A stretch of DNA of 64,000 nucleotides from an uncultured Alphaproteobacteria bacterium (lineage in GTDB: Bacteria; Pseudomonadota; Alphaproteobacteria; RF32; CAG-239). The notes under the pieces were generated by a model. The model was not told where the DNA came from and ran no database searches. It was given only the letters and a program-made list of their open reading frames with translations. The DNA is taken from positions 1 through 64,000 of the forward strand of contig CAKQNT010000009.1 in assembly GCA_934255405.1 (NCBI GenBank), in the 5' to 3' direction. This document shows, in pieces, positions 45,833 through 54,902 of the stretch (positions within the stretch are counted from its first letter, which is position 1; every line of letters begins with the position of its first letter). The position numbers and the translations under genes were made by a program.

Positions 45833-48800
45833 TTAGCTCCTTTGCTCTTTTTTAGCCTTACGCTCAGCCATCTTTTGTTTGTTAGATTTTATATTAAAAA
45901 TTGGTGTCCTCTCCTCTTGTTTTATCTCCACTAATCCTCCAAGGAGATCAACTTGATATTTCTTTAAATTTTTAAGTACTGAAACACTTACTTTTTTTTC
46001 ATTGGACAATTTAATGTATCTTTCTAGTGGTTTTATATTTTTTGTATCATCACCACTTTTATTTTTCTTAATTTCCGCACCTACTCTCACTATGCCATCG
46101 GCGCAACGAACAAGCATTTGTAGATTTTTTTCATCAAACCCCTCTACAACACCTACACATTTTTCTTTAAGTAGTATTTTATCATCAATTTTGAATGTGG
46201 ACGTATTAATCCTATACAATGCAGAATTATCTACACTACCAATGTATAATTGCCCGCTTTGCGCATTATATTGGTTAACATACCCTTTAATGGTTTCCTC
46301 TGCAGAATCTAGTGACACATAATCATCTTTATATAAACTGAACATAAATTTATAACTCTCATCAATTAAAGCATGGACAAGTCTATTATTTTGGTCATAA
46401 ACTGGTTCATTATTTTGGTTATAAATAGTTACATATGGCTGAGGGGCATCCTCAAATTTTTCCTTCGAAACTAAATCAGCTGTATAAATGGGAACGATAT
46501 AAAAAGATTTTTCTTTTCTAAACACATCAAGGCGAAACATATTCTCCTTTTCAGCCATACCATATCTAATCGGCAGGCTTCCTTTTTCTTTGCTCTTTGG
46601 ATAAACAGTGTCTTTATGAGCCGATCCTGTTGCGCTTTTTCTGGGAGGGCGAGATACAAAAATTTTATCTAAAGACGCTAAAACGTCGTCTCTAAAACCA
46701 CACCATGGTTCTTCAAAACGTTTTTTTAGCGTCTTGTACCATGTTTCACCTTTTTTTTCTTGAACTTCATATTTATTTTCAAATATTTTAGAAACATAGG
46801 AAAGATAATTTACCATTTCTTGAGTTGCACAAGCAATAACTATGGCATCTTGAGCATGATGTTTATCACTCTCGTTGCGATCTTTTTTCAATCCCCAATG
46901 GTGGCGCAAATAATCAGTTAATGTTCCTGTTCTCATTTGAATGCGATTTTTTATATTTTTCCATGGACTGGAAGAAAAATCCAACCCTTCTTCACAGTAT
47001 TGTTTAACATACCTTGAAATATGGCTATTATCATTTGCATTGCGTTCTTTAAACTCTAATTCTCTATCAACAAAGTTCTTATCTAACAAATGATTTTCTT
47101 TGGTTTTATTGTGCAGTAGTTTTACTCTGGCTTCAAACTCATCCCAACACCCAGAATCTTTCAGATATTCATACGGTGTCATATTGCTCTTTTTACGGTT
47201 CTCTGATGACAAGCACAGTACCTTGTTGTTGTAGGAATTATCAAATGAACGAGAATAAGGAATAATATGGTCAATATCTAAATAACCAATTTCATCTAGA
47301 CGAGTAATATCTATTACATTACCAGAGTATATACACTTACCATCCTGCTCTTGATATAAACGATATTTTAGGATATTGGTTGCATTTCCTTTAATATTGT
47401 ATGTTTCCAGTTCTGCTGACGCATATTTGCGATCTTCTTGATTTTCTTTATTTTTATTTTCAATTTTCATTCGCTCATCGTGTGTCTTCTTCAAGTCGCG
47501 ACCAGTTTCTATATTAATTTGATCCGGCACACCATACTTGCGAACCATCGCATTGTAAACTTTTCTAAACTGAGCAACCGTGCGATTAACCACCGGAACC
47601 GTTGTTAATTTATCTTCGGCAATAGGAAGTAACAATATTCCTTTTTGCTCTACTAATTTGTTGCCATTACTCTTAAAATCATACCCTGCTTTTTCGCATG
47701 CCGCATTGTAAACATCACCTTGTTCCATAAATGGTATTATTTTATACAGAGCCTTCAAAGACAGATTAATAAATTTATCAAAATTACATTGAATAAATTT
47801 AGAAATATACTTTTTCTCTATGCCTAAGCCATCTTTCAATGCATTTGAAATACGCTCATCATCTTTTTCGCAGGCAATCACATTTACAATCTTATCCAAC
47901 AATGAAATATTTTGTTGCAAATTATTCCATTCTTCCGTGGTGAATTTAGATTTAAGCTGGTGCCAACCCTTCATTTCATAAAATACAACATCTTCAGGGT
48001 CAACTTTTTGTATTGAACCATCTTTTGTTTTCTTTTCGGTTTTATTATAATTTATATCTCTAAAAAAGGTCCCTTTAGGAAATACTTTTGATGCCAGAGT
48101 TTTGTACTTAACTGTTTTTGTGCTTTTTAATAATTCTATTATTTTTTCTCGCTCGTTTTTTTCTGGAAATCTGATTTTTCCATTATCGTTAATCGATAAG
48201 TTATTGATTTTGGTTAATGCAACAAACAATTCAGAAGATGGTGCATTTTTAGGAGCACGTTTTTCACTCTTTTCAAAAGTACAATAACCAACCATATTAC
48301 CTACACTACCAATCTGTCTATAACGGTAAGCAATGCGTTTAAAATCGTTATATAATTTTTCTGTAAATATACCATATTGTTTTTGCGCTTCAAATATCAT
48401 ATCCAATTCACGTTCTATTTCTTCTCGGGGAATTGAATTATTATAAACCGCCTTATTTTCACCTTTGGCATTTTCTTTAGTACAATTTCTCTTTTTTCCA
48501 AATTTCCCTGCTTTTTCTACAATAACTTGTGCCAATGACTTGCCTTCTGACAATAATTTTTTATTATCTTTTATAGCCTGCAAGACTTGACCGCCTTCCT
48601 TATCGTTTTCCTCAACCGATTTTCGATAAGATTTGAAACCACGATGTTTAGCTAAGTGAGTTAGAACACGCAATAATTCTTCTTGCGATAATTTTTCAGA
48701 CAAACCTTTAATTCTCAAATCCCAAACATCGCCACCTGTTTGTTTGGCATACATTTCATTCAGTTCATCAATGTTTTTTGCTAATCCTTGCGCAATAAAT

Positions 48801-49057
48801 AATTTTTTTATAGCTTGCATCCGACGAGCCTTGCGACGACAAACTCGACGAGCCAATCTCTTTTCTCGACGAGGCAAAGCTAAAGAAGCACCATCTTTAG
48901 GGTTCTCCGCTACTGGAAAGCAACGCACACCGGAACCAATAATTTTTCCTTCTATAATTTCACCGGTTTCTTCATTAAAAGACTCTTTGTCAAAATCAAC
49001 TACTGCCCAACCGATTGAAGCAATTCCCAAGTCAAAGCCAAAGATTCTTTTCCTCAT
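45833..49057 (-). CDS. cas9: CRISPR effector nuclease Cas9, subtype II-C
   Basis: Cas9 is the RNA-guided DNA nuclease. From the ATG at 49057, with GAGGTG upstream, it has 1074 residues, the compact II-C size. RuvC-I is IFGFDLGIASIGWAVV with Asp9. The arginine-rich bridge helix is at about 63-85. RuvC-II is INIETGRD with Glu517. The HNH core is DIDHIIPYSRSFDNS with His597 and Asn620 downstream. RuvC-III is HHAQDAIVIA with His734 and Asp737. All catalytic residues are intact. The REC lobe is short and the C-terminal PAM-interacting part is lysine-rich. A ten-residue in-frame extension is unlikely. Subtype is supported by the three-gene operon cas9-cas1-cas2, with no csn2 or cas4. Confidence 0.98.
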   Translation of the reverse strand: MRKRIFGFDLGIASIGWAVVDFDKESFNEETGEIIEGKIIGSGVRCFPVAENPKDGASLALPRREKRLARRVCRRKARRMQAIKKLFIAQGLAKNIDELNEMYAKQTGGDVWDLRIKGLSEKLSQEELLRVLTHLAKHRGFKSYRKSVEENDKEGGQVLQAIKDNKKLLSEGKSLAQVIVEKAGKFGKKRNCTKENAKGENKAVYNNSIPREEIERELDMIFEAQKQYGIFTEKLYNDFKRIAYRYRQIGSVGNMVGYCTFEKSEKRAPKNAPSSELFVALTKINNLSINDNGKIRFPEKNEREKIIELLKSTKTVKYKTLASKVFPKGTFFRDINYNKTEKKTKDGSIQKVDPEDVVFYEMKGWHQLKSKFTTEEWNNLQQNISLLDKIVNVIACEKDDERISNALKDGLGIEKKYISKFIQCNFDKFINLSLKALYKIIPFMEQGDVYNAACEKAGYDFKSNGNKLVEQKGILLLPIAEDKLTTVPVVNRTVAQFRKVYNAMVRKYGVPDQINIETGRDLKKTHDERMKIENKNKENQEDRKYASAELETYNIKGNATNILKYRLYQEQDGKCIYSGNVIDITRLDEIGYLDIDHIIPYSRSFDNSYNNKVLCLSSENRKKSNMTPYEYLKDSGCWDEFEARVKLLHNKTKENHLLDKNFVDRELEFKERNANDNSHISRYVKQYCEEGLDFSSSPWKNIKNRIQMRTGTLTDYLRHHWGLKKDRNESDKHHAQDAIVIACATQEMVNYLSYVSKIFENKYEVQEKKGETWYKTLKKRFEEPWCGFRDDVLASLDKIFVSRPPRKSATGSAHKDTVYPKSKEKGSLPIRYGMAEKENMFRLDVFRKEKSFYIVPIYTADLVSKEKFEDAPQPYVTIYNQNNEPVYDQNNRLVHALIDESYKFMFSLYKDDYVSLDSAEETIKGYVNQYNAQSGQLYIGSVDNSALYRINTSTFKIDDKILLKEKCVGVVEGFDEKNLQMLVRCADGIVRVGAEIKKNKSGDDTKNIKPLERYIKLSNEKKVSVSVLKNLKKYQVDLLGGLVEIKQEERTPIFNIKSNKQKMAERKAKKEQRS

Positions 49058-49071
49058 CACACACCTCACAA

Positions 49072-49099
49072 AAAATAATCTTGACAATTAGTTTAACAA
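49072..49099 (-). promoter_or_regulatory. Possible cas9 operon promoter
   Basis: On the minus strand TTGTTA (49099-49094) and TATTTT (49077-49072) are 16 bases apart, just before the GAGGTG site of cas9. The match is modest. It overlaps the divergent tracrRNA promoter. Confidence 0.3.
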
Positions 49100-49109
49100 C
49101 TAATAATAT
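49081..49109 (+). promoter_or_regulatory. tracrRNA promoter
   Basis: TTGACA (49081-49086) and TAATAT (49104-49109) with a 17-base spacer form a near-consensus sigma-70 promoter. It starts 24 bases beyond the cas9 start codon and points away from it. Confidence 0.75.
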
Positions 49110-49115
49110 AAAAGC

Positions 49116-49226
49116 AAGAAGTTTTTGATGTTGTATCTGATTTGGAAAGGAAGCTATAATAATCGAAAATTTCGAGTAGGGCTCCGACGATAGTTGCTTT
49201 TGCAATGTGTAGTCGTCCCTTTTTTT
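49116..49226 (+). ncRNA. tracrRNA
   Basis: The predicted transcript of about 110 nt pairs with crRNA and is bound by Cas9. The anti-repeat 49134-49160 (TATCTGATTTGGAAAGG, then AAGCTATAAT) is complementary to the first 27 bases of the array repeat, perfect except for one G-U. The tail folds into TCGAAA/TTTCGA and a larger hairpin (GGGCTCCGACGA with TCGTCCC, inner GTTGC/GCAA) that runs straight into a T-run at 49220-49226, the terminator. The 5' end is inferred from the promoter. The region 49227-49526 after it has no supported gene, only short chance frames. Confidence 0.92.
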
Positions 49227-49526
49227 ATTTTAAATTATTTTTTTCCTATTCTAATCATATTAGAATTTGATACAAACAGCTCAAAATTATCATCTGAAAA
49301 GGATGGGGAAGGATACCTCAAAAGCCGTGTATTCGCCGAGTTTGGAACGCAGGCGGATTTTAGCGCAAAAAAAATTGCTCAGGCGCTTTACAATATTGAG
49401 CCCCAGCCCTGCCCCATTATTTTTCCTCGTTTCGGTTGTTGACATTTGGCAGAAAAAACTTGCGATTCAGCGCTAAAAATATAGACTTCTACTCATATTA
49501 AGAAATCTTATTTTCAGGAGATTAGA

Positions 49527-50348
49527 ATGAAAAAAATTACCGTAATCGGCGCCGGATTGGTTGGTTCTACCTCGGTTTATGCCATGATGCTTAAAGAAAT
49601 TGCCGATGAAATCGCCCTTGTTGACCTTGATGACAAGCGTTCAAATGCTGAAGTTTTTGATATACGTCATGGCTTTGCGGAGCTCAGCAGAACCATTGTT
49701 AAAAAGGGAACCTACGCTGACTGCGCCAATAGCGACATCATTGTGATTACCGCCGGCGTGGCTCGCAAAGTTGGAGAGAGCCGCAATGACCTGCTGCTAA
49801 AGAACTCTAAAATCATGGAAAGCATCTGCTCGGAAATCAAGAAAACCGGCACCAATGCCATTGTGATTGTGGTATCTAATCCGGTTGACGTGCTGGCCAA
49901 TCAGGCGGCTAAGTTCTTACAAATGCCAAAGGGGCGCGTATTTGGCACCGGCTGCGCGCTTGACACGTCGCGCATGGTTGCCCTGCTAGCTGACAAGTTG
50001 CACAAACCCACCACTGCAATCAATGCTCCGGTAGTCGGCGAACATGGCGATGAGCAGATTGTTTTGTGGGATGAAGTTACAATTGATGGTAAACCGGCGG
50101 ACTTTTCTGCCGCCGAAAAACAAGAACTTGCCGAAGATGTAAAGCGCGCCGGCATGACCATTATTGAAGGCAAAGGCAAAACCTATTATGGTATTGCTAC
50201 CACGGTTTGCGCCCTCGCCTCGGCTATTCTGCTCGACCGCCCAATGAAATATGCCGTTTCTGTTCCTGATGAAAATGCCGACAAAGCCTTAAGCATGCTT
50301 TGCACCATTGCGCAGTCTGGCATTATTCAAACTTTTCCTTACAAATAG
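49527..50348 (+). CDS. Lactate/malate dehydrogenase family protein, short form
   Basis: This is an NAD-dependent 2-hydroxyacid dehydrogenase. The 273-residue protein has the Rossmann motif VIGAGLVGST, the mobile loop GVARKVGESRNDLL (Arg80 at the specificity position, Arg86 for catalysis), VSNPVDVLANQAA, Arg149 in CALDTSRM and the active His173 in VVGEHGDEQ. Arg in the loop position points to malate over lactate. It is about 40 residues shorter than usual: the C-terminal beta-strand and helix after YAVSVPDENADKA are cut down to a brief end. An AGGAG site precedes the ATG. It is 10 bases upstream of an aminotransferase gene. Confidence 0.88.
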   Translation: MKKITVIGAGLVGSTSVYAMMLKEIADEIALVDLDDKRSNAEVFDIRHGFAELSRTIVKKGTYADCANSDIIVITAGVARKVGESRNDLLLKNSKIMESICSEIKKTGTNAIVIVVSNPVDVLANQAAKFLQMPKGRVFGTGCALDTSRMVALLADKLHKPTTAINAPVVGEHGDEQIVLWDEVTIDGKPADFSAAEKQELAEDVKRAGMTIIEGKGKTYYGIATTVCALASAILLDRPMKYAVSVPDENADKALSMLCTIAQSGIIQTFPYK

Positions 50349-50358
50349 GAGTACAAAA

Positions 50359-51537
50359 ATGAAAGATTTGCAACACACTTTCAGCCCGCTCGGCAGCCTT
50401 TCTCCCTCTGTTACATTAGCACTGGCCGCCCGTGCTAAAGAGCTAAAAAAACAAGGGCTCGATGTATATTCAATGTCTGTCGGCGAACCTGACTTTGACA
50501 CCCCTCAAGCGATTAAAGAAGCCGGTATCAATGCCATAAATGAAGGAAAAGTCCGCTATATTGCCTCCAGCGGTTTGCCCGAGCTTAAAGAAGAAATTGT
50601 CAAGAAAATGGCAGAAAAAGGCGTTAAAACAACTGCCGATAATGTTATTGTTTCTACCGGCGCCAAGTTTGCTTTATTTGAGGCTATTACTGCTTTGTGC
50701 GGTGTTGGCGATGAAGTTATCGTTTTTGCTCCGTTTTGGCTCTCTTACCCCGAAATGGTTAAGGCATCGAGCGCCAAGACCGTAATTGTTCAGACTAAAG
50801 CGGAAAATGACTTTGCTCCAACGCTAGAGGATTTGGAAAAAGCCATTACCGAAAAGACCAAACTGATTATTGTCAATTCTCCAAACAATCCGACCGGAGC
50901 AGTATATTCGGAAAAGACCATGCGGATGATTGCAGATGCGGCAGTTAAACACAACATTATGGTGCTGTCCGATGAAATTTATGAAAAACTGGTTTACGAT
51001 GACCAGATAAAACCGGTGAGCATGGCCTCTTTGGGTGATAAAATTGCCGAACTGACCATCACTGTAAACGGATTTTCTAAAGCCTATGCTATGACCGGCT
51101 GGCGCTTGGGATATCTGATTGCGCCCAATTGGCTGATTAAGCGTATGGCCGCATTACAGAGCCACGCCACCAGCAATGCGACTACCTTTGTGCAATATGC
51201 AGCGGTTAGCGCCCTGCAAGGTAAGGCCGATGCTGATGTTAAGAATATGGTTGAAACTTTTGCCCGCCGCCGGATTTTGCTGTGCAAGCTGCTCAAAGAA
51301 ATTCCGCAAATCAGTTTTATTGAGCCTAAAGGGGCTTTTTATGTAATGTGCAATATTGCCAGAACCGGTAAAACGGCGGCTGATTTTGCCAAAGAACTGC
51401 TGGAGAAAAAACTGCTCACGGTTGTTCCATGCGAGGCCTTTGGCGCTCCGGAATATATTCGCCTGAGCTATGCTTGCTCAGAAGATCAGATTAAGGAAGC
51501 CATCAAACGCCTTAAGGAATTTTGTGCAGAACTGTAA
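50359..51537 (+). CDS. Class I aspartate/aromatic aminotransferase
   Basis: This PLP-dependent enzyme of the AspC/AatA type transfers amino groups between aspartate or similar amino acids and 2-oxoglutarate. From the ATG at 50359, supported by TAGGAG, it has 392 residues. Features are SVGEPDFDTPQAIKEA, NSPNNPTGAVYS, Asp205 and Tyr208 in VLSDEIYEK, and the Schiff-base Lys241 in NGFSKAYAMTGWRLG. Near the end EYIRLSY includes the substrate Arg. It is coupled to the upstream dehydrogenase, so both may handle oxaloacetate-malate-aspartate balance (inference). Confidence 0.93.
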   Translation: MKDLQHTFSPLGSLSPSVTLALAARAKELKKQGLDVYSMSVGEPDFDTPQAIKEAGINAINEGKVRYIASSGLPELKEEIVKKMAEKGVKTTADNVIVSTGAKFALFEAITALCGVGDEVIVFAPFWLSYPEMVKASSAKTVIVQTKAENDFAPTLEDLEKAITEKTKLIIVNSPNNPTGAVYSEKTMRMIADAAVKHNIMVLSDEIYEKLVYDDQIKPVSMASLGDKIAELTITVNGFSKAYAMTGWRLGYLIAPNWLIKRMAALQSHATSNATTFVQYAAVSALQGKADADVKNMVETFARRRILLCKLLKEIPQISFIEPKGAFYVMCNIARTGKTAADFAKELLEKKLLTVVPCEAFGAPEYIRLSYACSEDQIKEAIKRLKEFCAEL

Positions 51538-51609
51538 AAAAACAAAAGGCTTTCACCAAACATGAGAGCCTTTTGATACTCTTGAGTTGAAACACCTTGG
51601 AATGCAGAA

Positions 51610-52071
51610 ATGATTAAAGTTTTATTTGTGTGCTTAGGCAATATTTGTCGTTCACCGATGGCGGAATTTGTGCTTAAACATATTGTAGCCGAAAAAGGTT
51701 TGAGCGCAGAATTTGAAATAGATTCCGCGGCTACGGAAAGCTACAACGAAATGTGTCATGCCGGTATTCATCATAGAACCAGACAAATGTTGCAGGCCAT
51801 GCATATTCCATTCAGCGAACACTTCTCACGCCGCATCCGCCCGCATGATTGTGAGCATTTTGACTATATATTGGCGATGGATGAGAGCAATATTGAAGAT
51901 ATTCAGGCAATAACCGGCCTTGATACCGAACATAAAATTTGCCGACTTTTGGATTTCACTGCCAATCCGCGCAACATCAAAGATCCGTGGTATACCGGCA
52001 ATTTTGAAGAAACTTATTGGGACATATTTGAGGGCTGCCATGCCTTTTTAGAACATTTGAATACTAAATAG
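51610..52071 (+). CDS. Low-molecular-weight protein-tyrosine phosphatase
   Basis: The 153-residue cytoplasmic phosphatase has the P-loop VCLGNICRSPMAE (Cys8 to Arg14) and the acid motif DPWYTGNFEETYWDI near residue 125. In other bacteria such enzymes balance tyrosine kinases of capsule or exopolysaccharide synthesis. No kinase is nearby. It follows the aminotransferase by about 70 bases, with a weak terminator-like hairpin (about 51546-51577) between, so cotranscription is uncertain. Confidence 0.94.
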   Translation: MIKVLFVCLGNICRSPMAEFVLKHIVAEKGLSAEFEIDSAATESYNEMCHAGIHHRTRQMLQAMHIPFSEHFSRRIRPHDCEHFDYILAMDESNIEDIQAITGLDTEHKICRLLDFTANPRNIKDPWYTGNFEETYWDIFEGCHAFLEHLNTK

Positions 52072-52164
52072 ACGTTGCAGCAACAGAGATTATTTAAATT
52101 GTTGCCTTGTAAGCATTTTTGCGCTATAAAGGCGGTGTTTGTGTATTACTTAAATTTAATTATT

Positions 52165-52449
52165 ATGGATATATGGGAGAGATTGAAGAGTTATAATAAA
52201 ATTACAAATCAGGTGGTTAAGGTTAAGCGCTCCGAAACGCTCGGCGAGTGGGCAGTTTTTTGTTTCATTGAGGTAGATCTCAACTATGTCTTGGTATTTA
52301 ATGAAGCTGATACCAGTAATGTTGTACCCAAAGTTGGTGATATGATCACGGTTATTGAGATTGACAGTAAAATAAAACGAGTTCTTTTGAACGGAAAGAT
52401 CTTGTGGTCAGTCTACAGCGCCCGCAATCCCATAAGACTTATATTTTAA
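52165..52449 (+). CDS. Hypothetical small protein
   Basis: A 94-residue reading with MDIWERLKSYNKITNQVVKV at the start and mostly beta-strand text after it (DLNYVLVFNEADTSNVVPKV and MITVIEIDSKIKRVLLNGKI). No family recognised. There is no good ribosome site at this ATG; a GTG near 52141 in the same frame follows an AAGGCGG-like stretch and could be the true start. It ends before a strong terminator, which supports expression. Confidence 0.5.
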   Translation: MDIWERLKSYNKITNQVVKVKRSETLGEWAVFCFIEVDLNYVLVFNEADTSNVVPKVGDMITVIEIDSKIKRVLLNGKILWSVYSARNPIRLIF

Positions 52450-52460
52450 TAAGCTATAGC

Positions 52461-52492
52461 AAAAAGAACCTAAAATTTAGGTTCTTTTTTTT
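52461..52492 (+). terminator. Intrinsic terminator
   Basis: AAAAAGAACCTAAA pairs with TTTAGGTTCTTTTT over a very short loop, and T runs on. It closes the unit ending with the small protein. Confidence 0.85.
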
Positions 52493-52578
52493 GCATGCAA
52501 TATCCTGATTGGATAAGTTTCCTCAGATTATCATAGAAAAAAAGCCTTCAACCAGCTTGATGCTCGTTTTGAGTTTTT

Positions 52579-52920
52579 TCACTTGTTAGTCATTTTTTTA
52601 ATTTCAATACCTACGACACCAAATTCTTTTTGACGCTCTAGGGAATAAAATTCTTCCAATGCTTTCATAAGTTCTTGATTTGTTTCAAAACCAGCATTGT
52701 GGCAATTAATCTTATTGCATAATTTTTCAAAGTTATCGGCTCTATGTAATTTGACAACTTGCGCCAAAAAATTATCTTCTGCATTAGAAATATTTGAAAA
52801 TTTTATGATATCTGCAACTTTTATATTTTTCCTCTTATCATCAAACAATCTCAATTCTATTGTTTTTGTTCCTTGTTTCAGCATATTATAATACTTTTCT
52901 TTTACGTTTAACGTCCACAT
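52579..52920 (-). CDS. ASCH-domain protein
   Basis: The 113-residue protein matches the small PUA-like ASCH fold: MWTLNVKEKYYNMLKQGTKT is the typical opening with the G-x-K-xx-E/R motif (GTKTIELRL), then KVADIIKFSN and the closing VVGIEI strand. ASCH proteins bind RNA or modified nucleosides; some are amidohydrolases of acetylated cytidine. The ATG at 52920 is fixed by AAGGAG. It is divergent from the GNAT gene at 52993, only 72 bases away. The AT-rich composition differs from the upstream metabolic genes and suggests transfer. Confidence 0.82.
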   Translation of the reverse strand: MWTLNVKEKYYNMLKQGTKTIELRLFDDKRKNIKVADIIKFSNISNAEDNFLAQVVKLHRADNFEKLCNKINCHNAGFETNQELMKALEEFYSLERQKEFGVVGIEIKKMTNK

Positions 52921-52992
52921 CTTTAACTCCTTGATTGTGCCGATAATATTTGTTATATTAAATAGAAATTGAGCTTTGTAAAGGAAATAATA

Positions 52993-53529
52993 ATGAACTA
53001 TCAAATTAGAGTCATAGATAAATTTTCTAAAAACGATATAGCGCTCTATAAAAATATTGCAAAGCTTATAAGCCCAATCAGTGAGACTTATCCTAAATAC
53101 AATGAATGGCTTTTTACCAAATTTTTTCCAGAACTAAAAACCCAAAAAAGAAAAATAATTGTAGCTTATACTAAAAAGAATACTCCTATAGGAGTGGCTC
53201 TTCTAAAAGATTATAATGAAGAAAAGAAAATTTGCAGCTTGTTTGTAAAAGAGGATTGCAGAGGTAAAGGTATTGCAAGTAATCTTATAAAAAAAAGTTG
53301 TGAAGTATTAAATACTAATAAACCTCTTCTAACGGTATCTGATAAAAACTTACCAATATTGCAAAAACTTTTAGATAAAAATGGTTTTAAATTTTCTTAC
53401 AAAAGAAGCGGTGTTTATCAAAAAGAAGATACAGAAAATTATTTCAATAATGAAGCTACGGAAATTTTGAAAAAAGACATTTTGACACCTTTGTTATTAA
53501 GAATAAAAAATAACTCTCAAAAAGAATAA
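52993..53529 (+). CDS. GNAT N-acetyltransferase
   Basis: From the ATG at 52993, after AAGGAA, it has 178 residues. The acetyl-CoA pocket motif is SLFVKEDCRGKGIASNLIKK (about 91-110), with the R/Q-x-x-G-x-G/A signature. The later segment LQKLLDKNGFKFSYKRSGVY is the usual beta-6/7 region. The substrate is unknown. Strongly AT-rich and lysine-rich, like its divergent ASCH neighbour, with which it may form a functional pair (inference). Confidence 0.85.
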   Translation: MNYQIRVIDKFSKNDIALYKNIAKLISPISETYPKYNEWLFTKFFPELKTQKRKIIVAYTKKNTPIGVALLKDYNEEKKICSLFVKEDCRGKGIASNLIKKSCEVLNTNKPLLTVSDKNLPILQKLLDKNGFKFSYKRSGVYQKEDTENYFNNEATEILKKDILTPLLLRIKNNSQKE

Positions 53530-53772
53530 TGTAGACTTTTATACGCACTCCTAATACCATTTATTTAATAAATACACTTACTATTCTCGAGTTATTTAGA
53601 TGCAAATTTTTAAACAACAGTTGCATTTTCGGAATAGTTATGCAACTATTAAGGCAAACAGACGAAACAATTAAGATGTAGCAATGTTGAATAAACGACA
53701 AAGGCTGCGCTTTGTGATGTATCGGCTCAAAATAACTTCCCCTTTATACAAAGGTTATAAGAGATATAGAGC

Positions 53773-54645
53773 ATGCCAAAAATTATAATCAGACTTTTAT
53801 CTGCTTTTATTCCCGTCAGATCTTGGCGAAAATCTTTCAGAAAAAAATTGAATCGCAGAAATTTATTTGGGGATTTGCAAAGTGCTTTTACAGAAATAAA
53901 AACCAAAAGGGATACCTGCCTTGCACATAAAGATTCTTGCAAAACCATTGCGCTAGGCAGCAGCCACTGTGCATATGGCATTAATCCCAAATTTATCAGT
54001 GAAGATTGTTTTAATTTAGGTTCTAATTCGCAAGATTTATACACAGCAGAGCACTTATTGAAATATATGCAAAAACAATTACCTCATTTGAAAAAAGTCA
54101 TCCTGTTCTTAGATGTTTTCACAAGAGGTCTTTGTTTAGAACGTACAACGGCGGAACATATTTGCGCTTCATACCAATATTTATACAATATTCATTATCC
54201 TCTTTTTGCTGACAAAAAACATCACCTTATAAATTGTGCCAAACTGGATAAAAGACAGTTGAACGTAATTGAAAATCAAAACGGATATTTGATGCCGCCT
54301 AAAGTAAGTTGCACGTATTCTGTTGAGGAACGTGTACAAGGATGTTTAAGGGAACACAATCGGGAGATATCTCAATATAATCATTTAACCAATATGATCC
54401 AACTATTGGCAGATAATAAGATAGAAATGATTATTCTTATTCCTCCTGTTCGACAAGATTATCAGGCATTGCTTCCTCATAATTTATTATTATCTGATGC
54501 ACAGCAATTAACCAAGGGAACGAATGTGCAAGTTCTTGATTTTTCTTATGATAAAGATTTTATAAATGATGATTTTTATGATTATGATCATCTTAATCCA
54601 ACAGGAGCCGAAAAATTATCTATAAAGATAAAAGGATTGTTATGA
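53773..54645 (+). CDS. SGNH-hydrolase-like protein
   Basis: The 290-residue protein carries KTIALGSSHCAYGINPKF (Ser63/64 as candidate nucleophile) and a C-terminal DxxH-like motif YDYDHLNPTGAEKLS (Asp270, His273), the two ends of an SGNH/GDSL active site. KVILFLDVFTRGL and IEMIILIPPVRQDY are the expected core strands. The N-terminal 30 residues are basic and hydrophobic and may anchor it at the membrane. Members often add or remove acetyl groups on surface glycans. It is AT-rich and just left of the tRNA-Glu-type repeat. Confidence 0.68.
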   Translation: MPKIIIRLLSAFIPVRSWRKSFRKKLNRRNLFGDLQSAFTEIKTKRDTCLAHKDSCKTIALGSSHCAYGINPKFISEDCFNLGSNSQDLYTAEHLLKYMQKQLPHLKKVILFLDVFTRGLCLERTTAEHICASYQYLYNIHYPLFADKKHHLINCAKLDKRQLNVIENQNGYLMPPKVSCTYSVEERVQGCLREHNREISQYNHLTNMIQLLADNKIEMIILIPPVRQDYQALLPHNLLLSDAQQLTKGTNVQVLDFSYDKDFINDDFYDYDHLNPTGAEKLSIKIKGLL

Positions 54646-54806
54646 TTAAGTTTTGGATTTGTATATAATAAGTGAGCGCTTATTTGGCGAAATGGTGCAG
54701 AAATCAGCACCCCAAAATGGTTTGGAAAAAATTATTGCGGCGCCGATAAAAAATGTTTAAGAGATGTAGTCTTAATAGGAATAGACACGGCTTGCCGCAC
54801 CTGCTC

Positions 54807-54867
54807 CGACTGCGGGTCGCCCCCAATCTATGGGTTCAAACGCATGGGATTATTTTTTATTGGTGAT
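54807..54867. repeat. Direct repeat, left copy of the tRNA-Glu 3' region
   Basis: CGACTGCGGGTCG and CCCAATCTATGGGTTCAAAC (54807-54841) match 56358-56392 with two mismatches. Then TTATTTTTTATTGGTGAT (54850-54867) matches 56441-56459 with one fewer T. The last seven bases are the complement of the tRNA-Glu 3' end (ATCACCA), but no tRNA body follows. The terminator hairpin present in the right copy is missing here. Confidence 0.75.
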
Positions 54868-54902
54868 GCTTAACTCACGGTTTTCGAACTGAAATTAAAC
54901 GC

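Noticed and set aside
49194..49476. Two overlapping small open frames after the tracrRNA (82 and 69 codons)
   Set aside because: The first starts inside the tracrRNA and neither has a ribosome site. The text is not recognised and the frames overlap each other, so chance is more likely. A decayed gene cannot be excluded.
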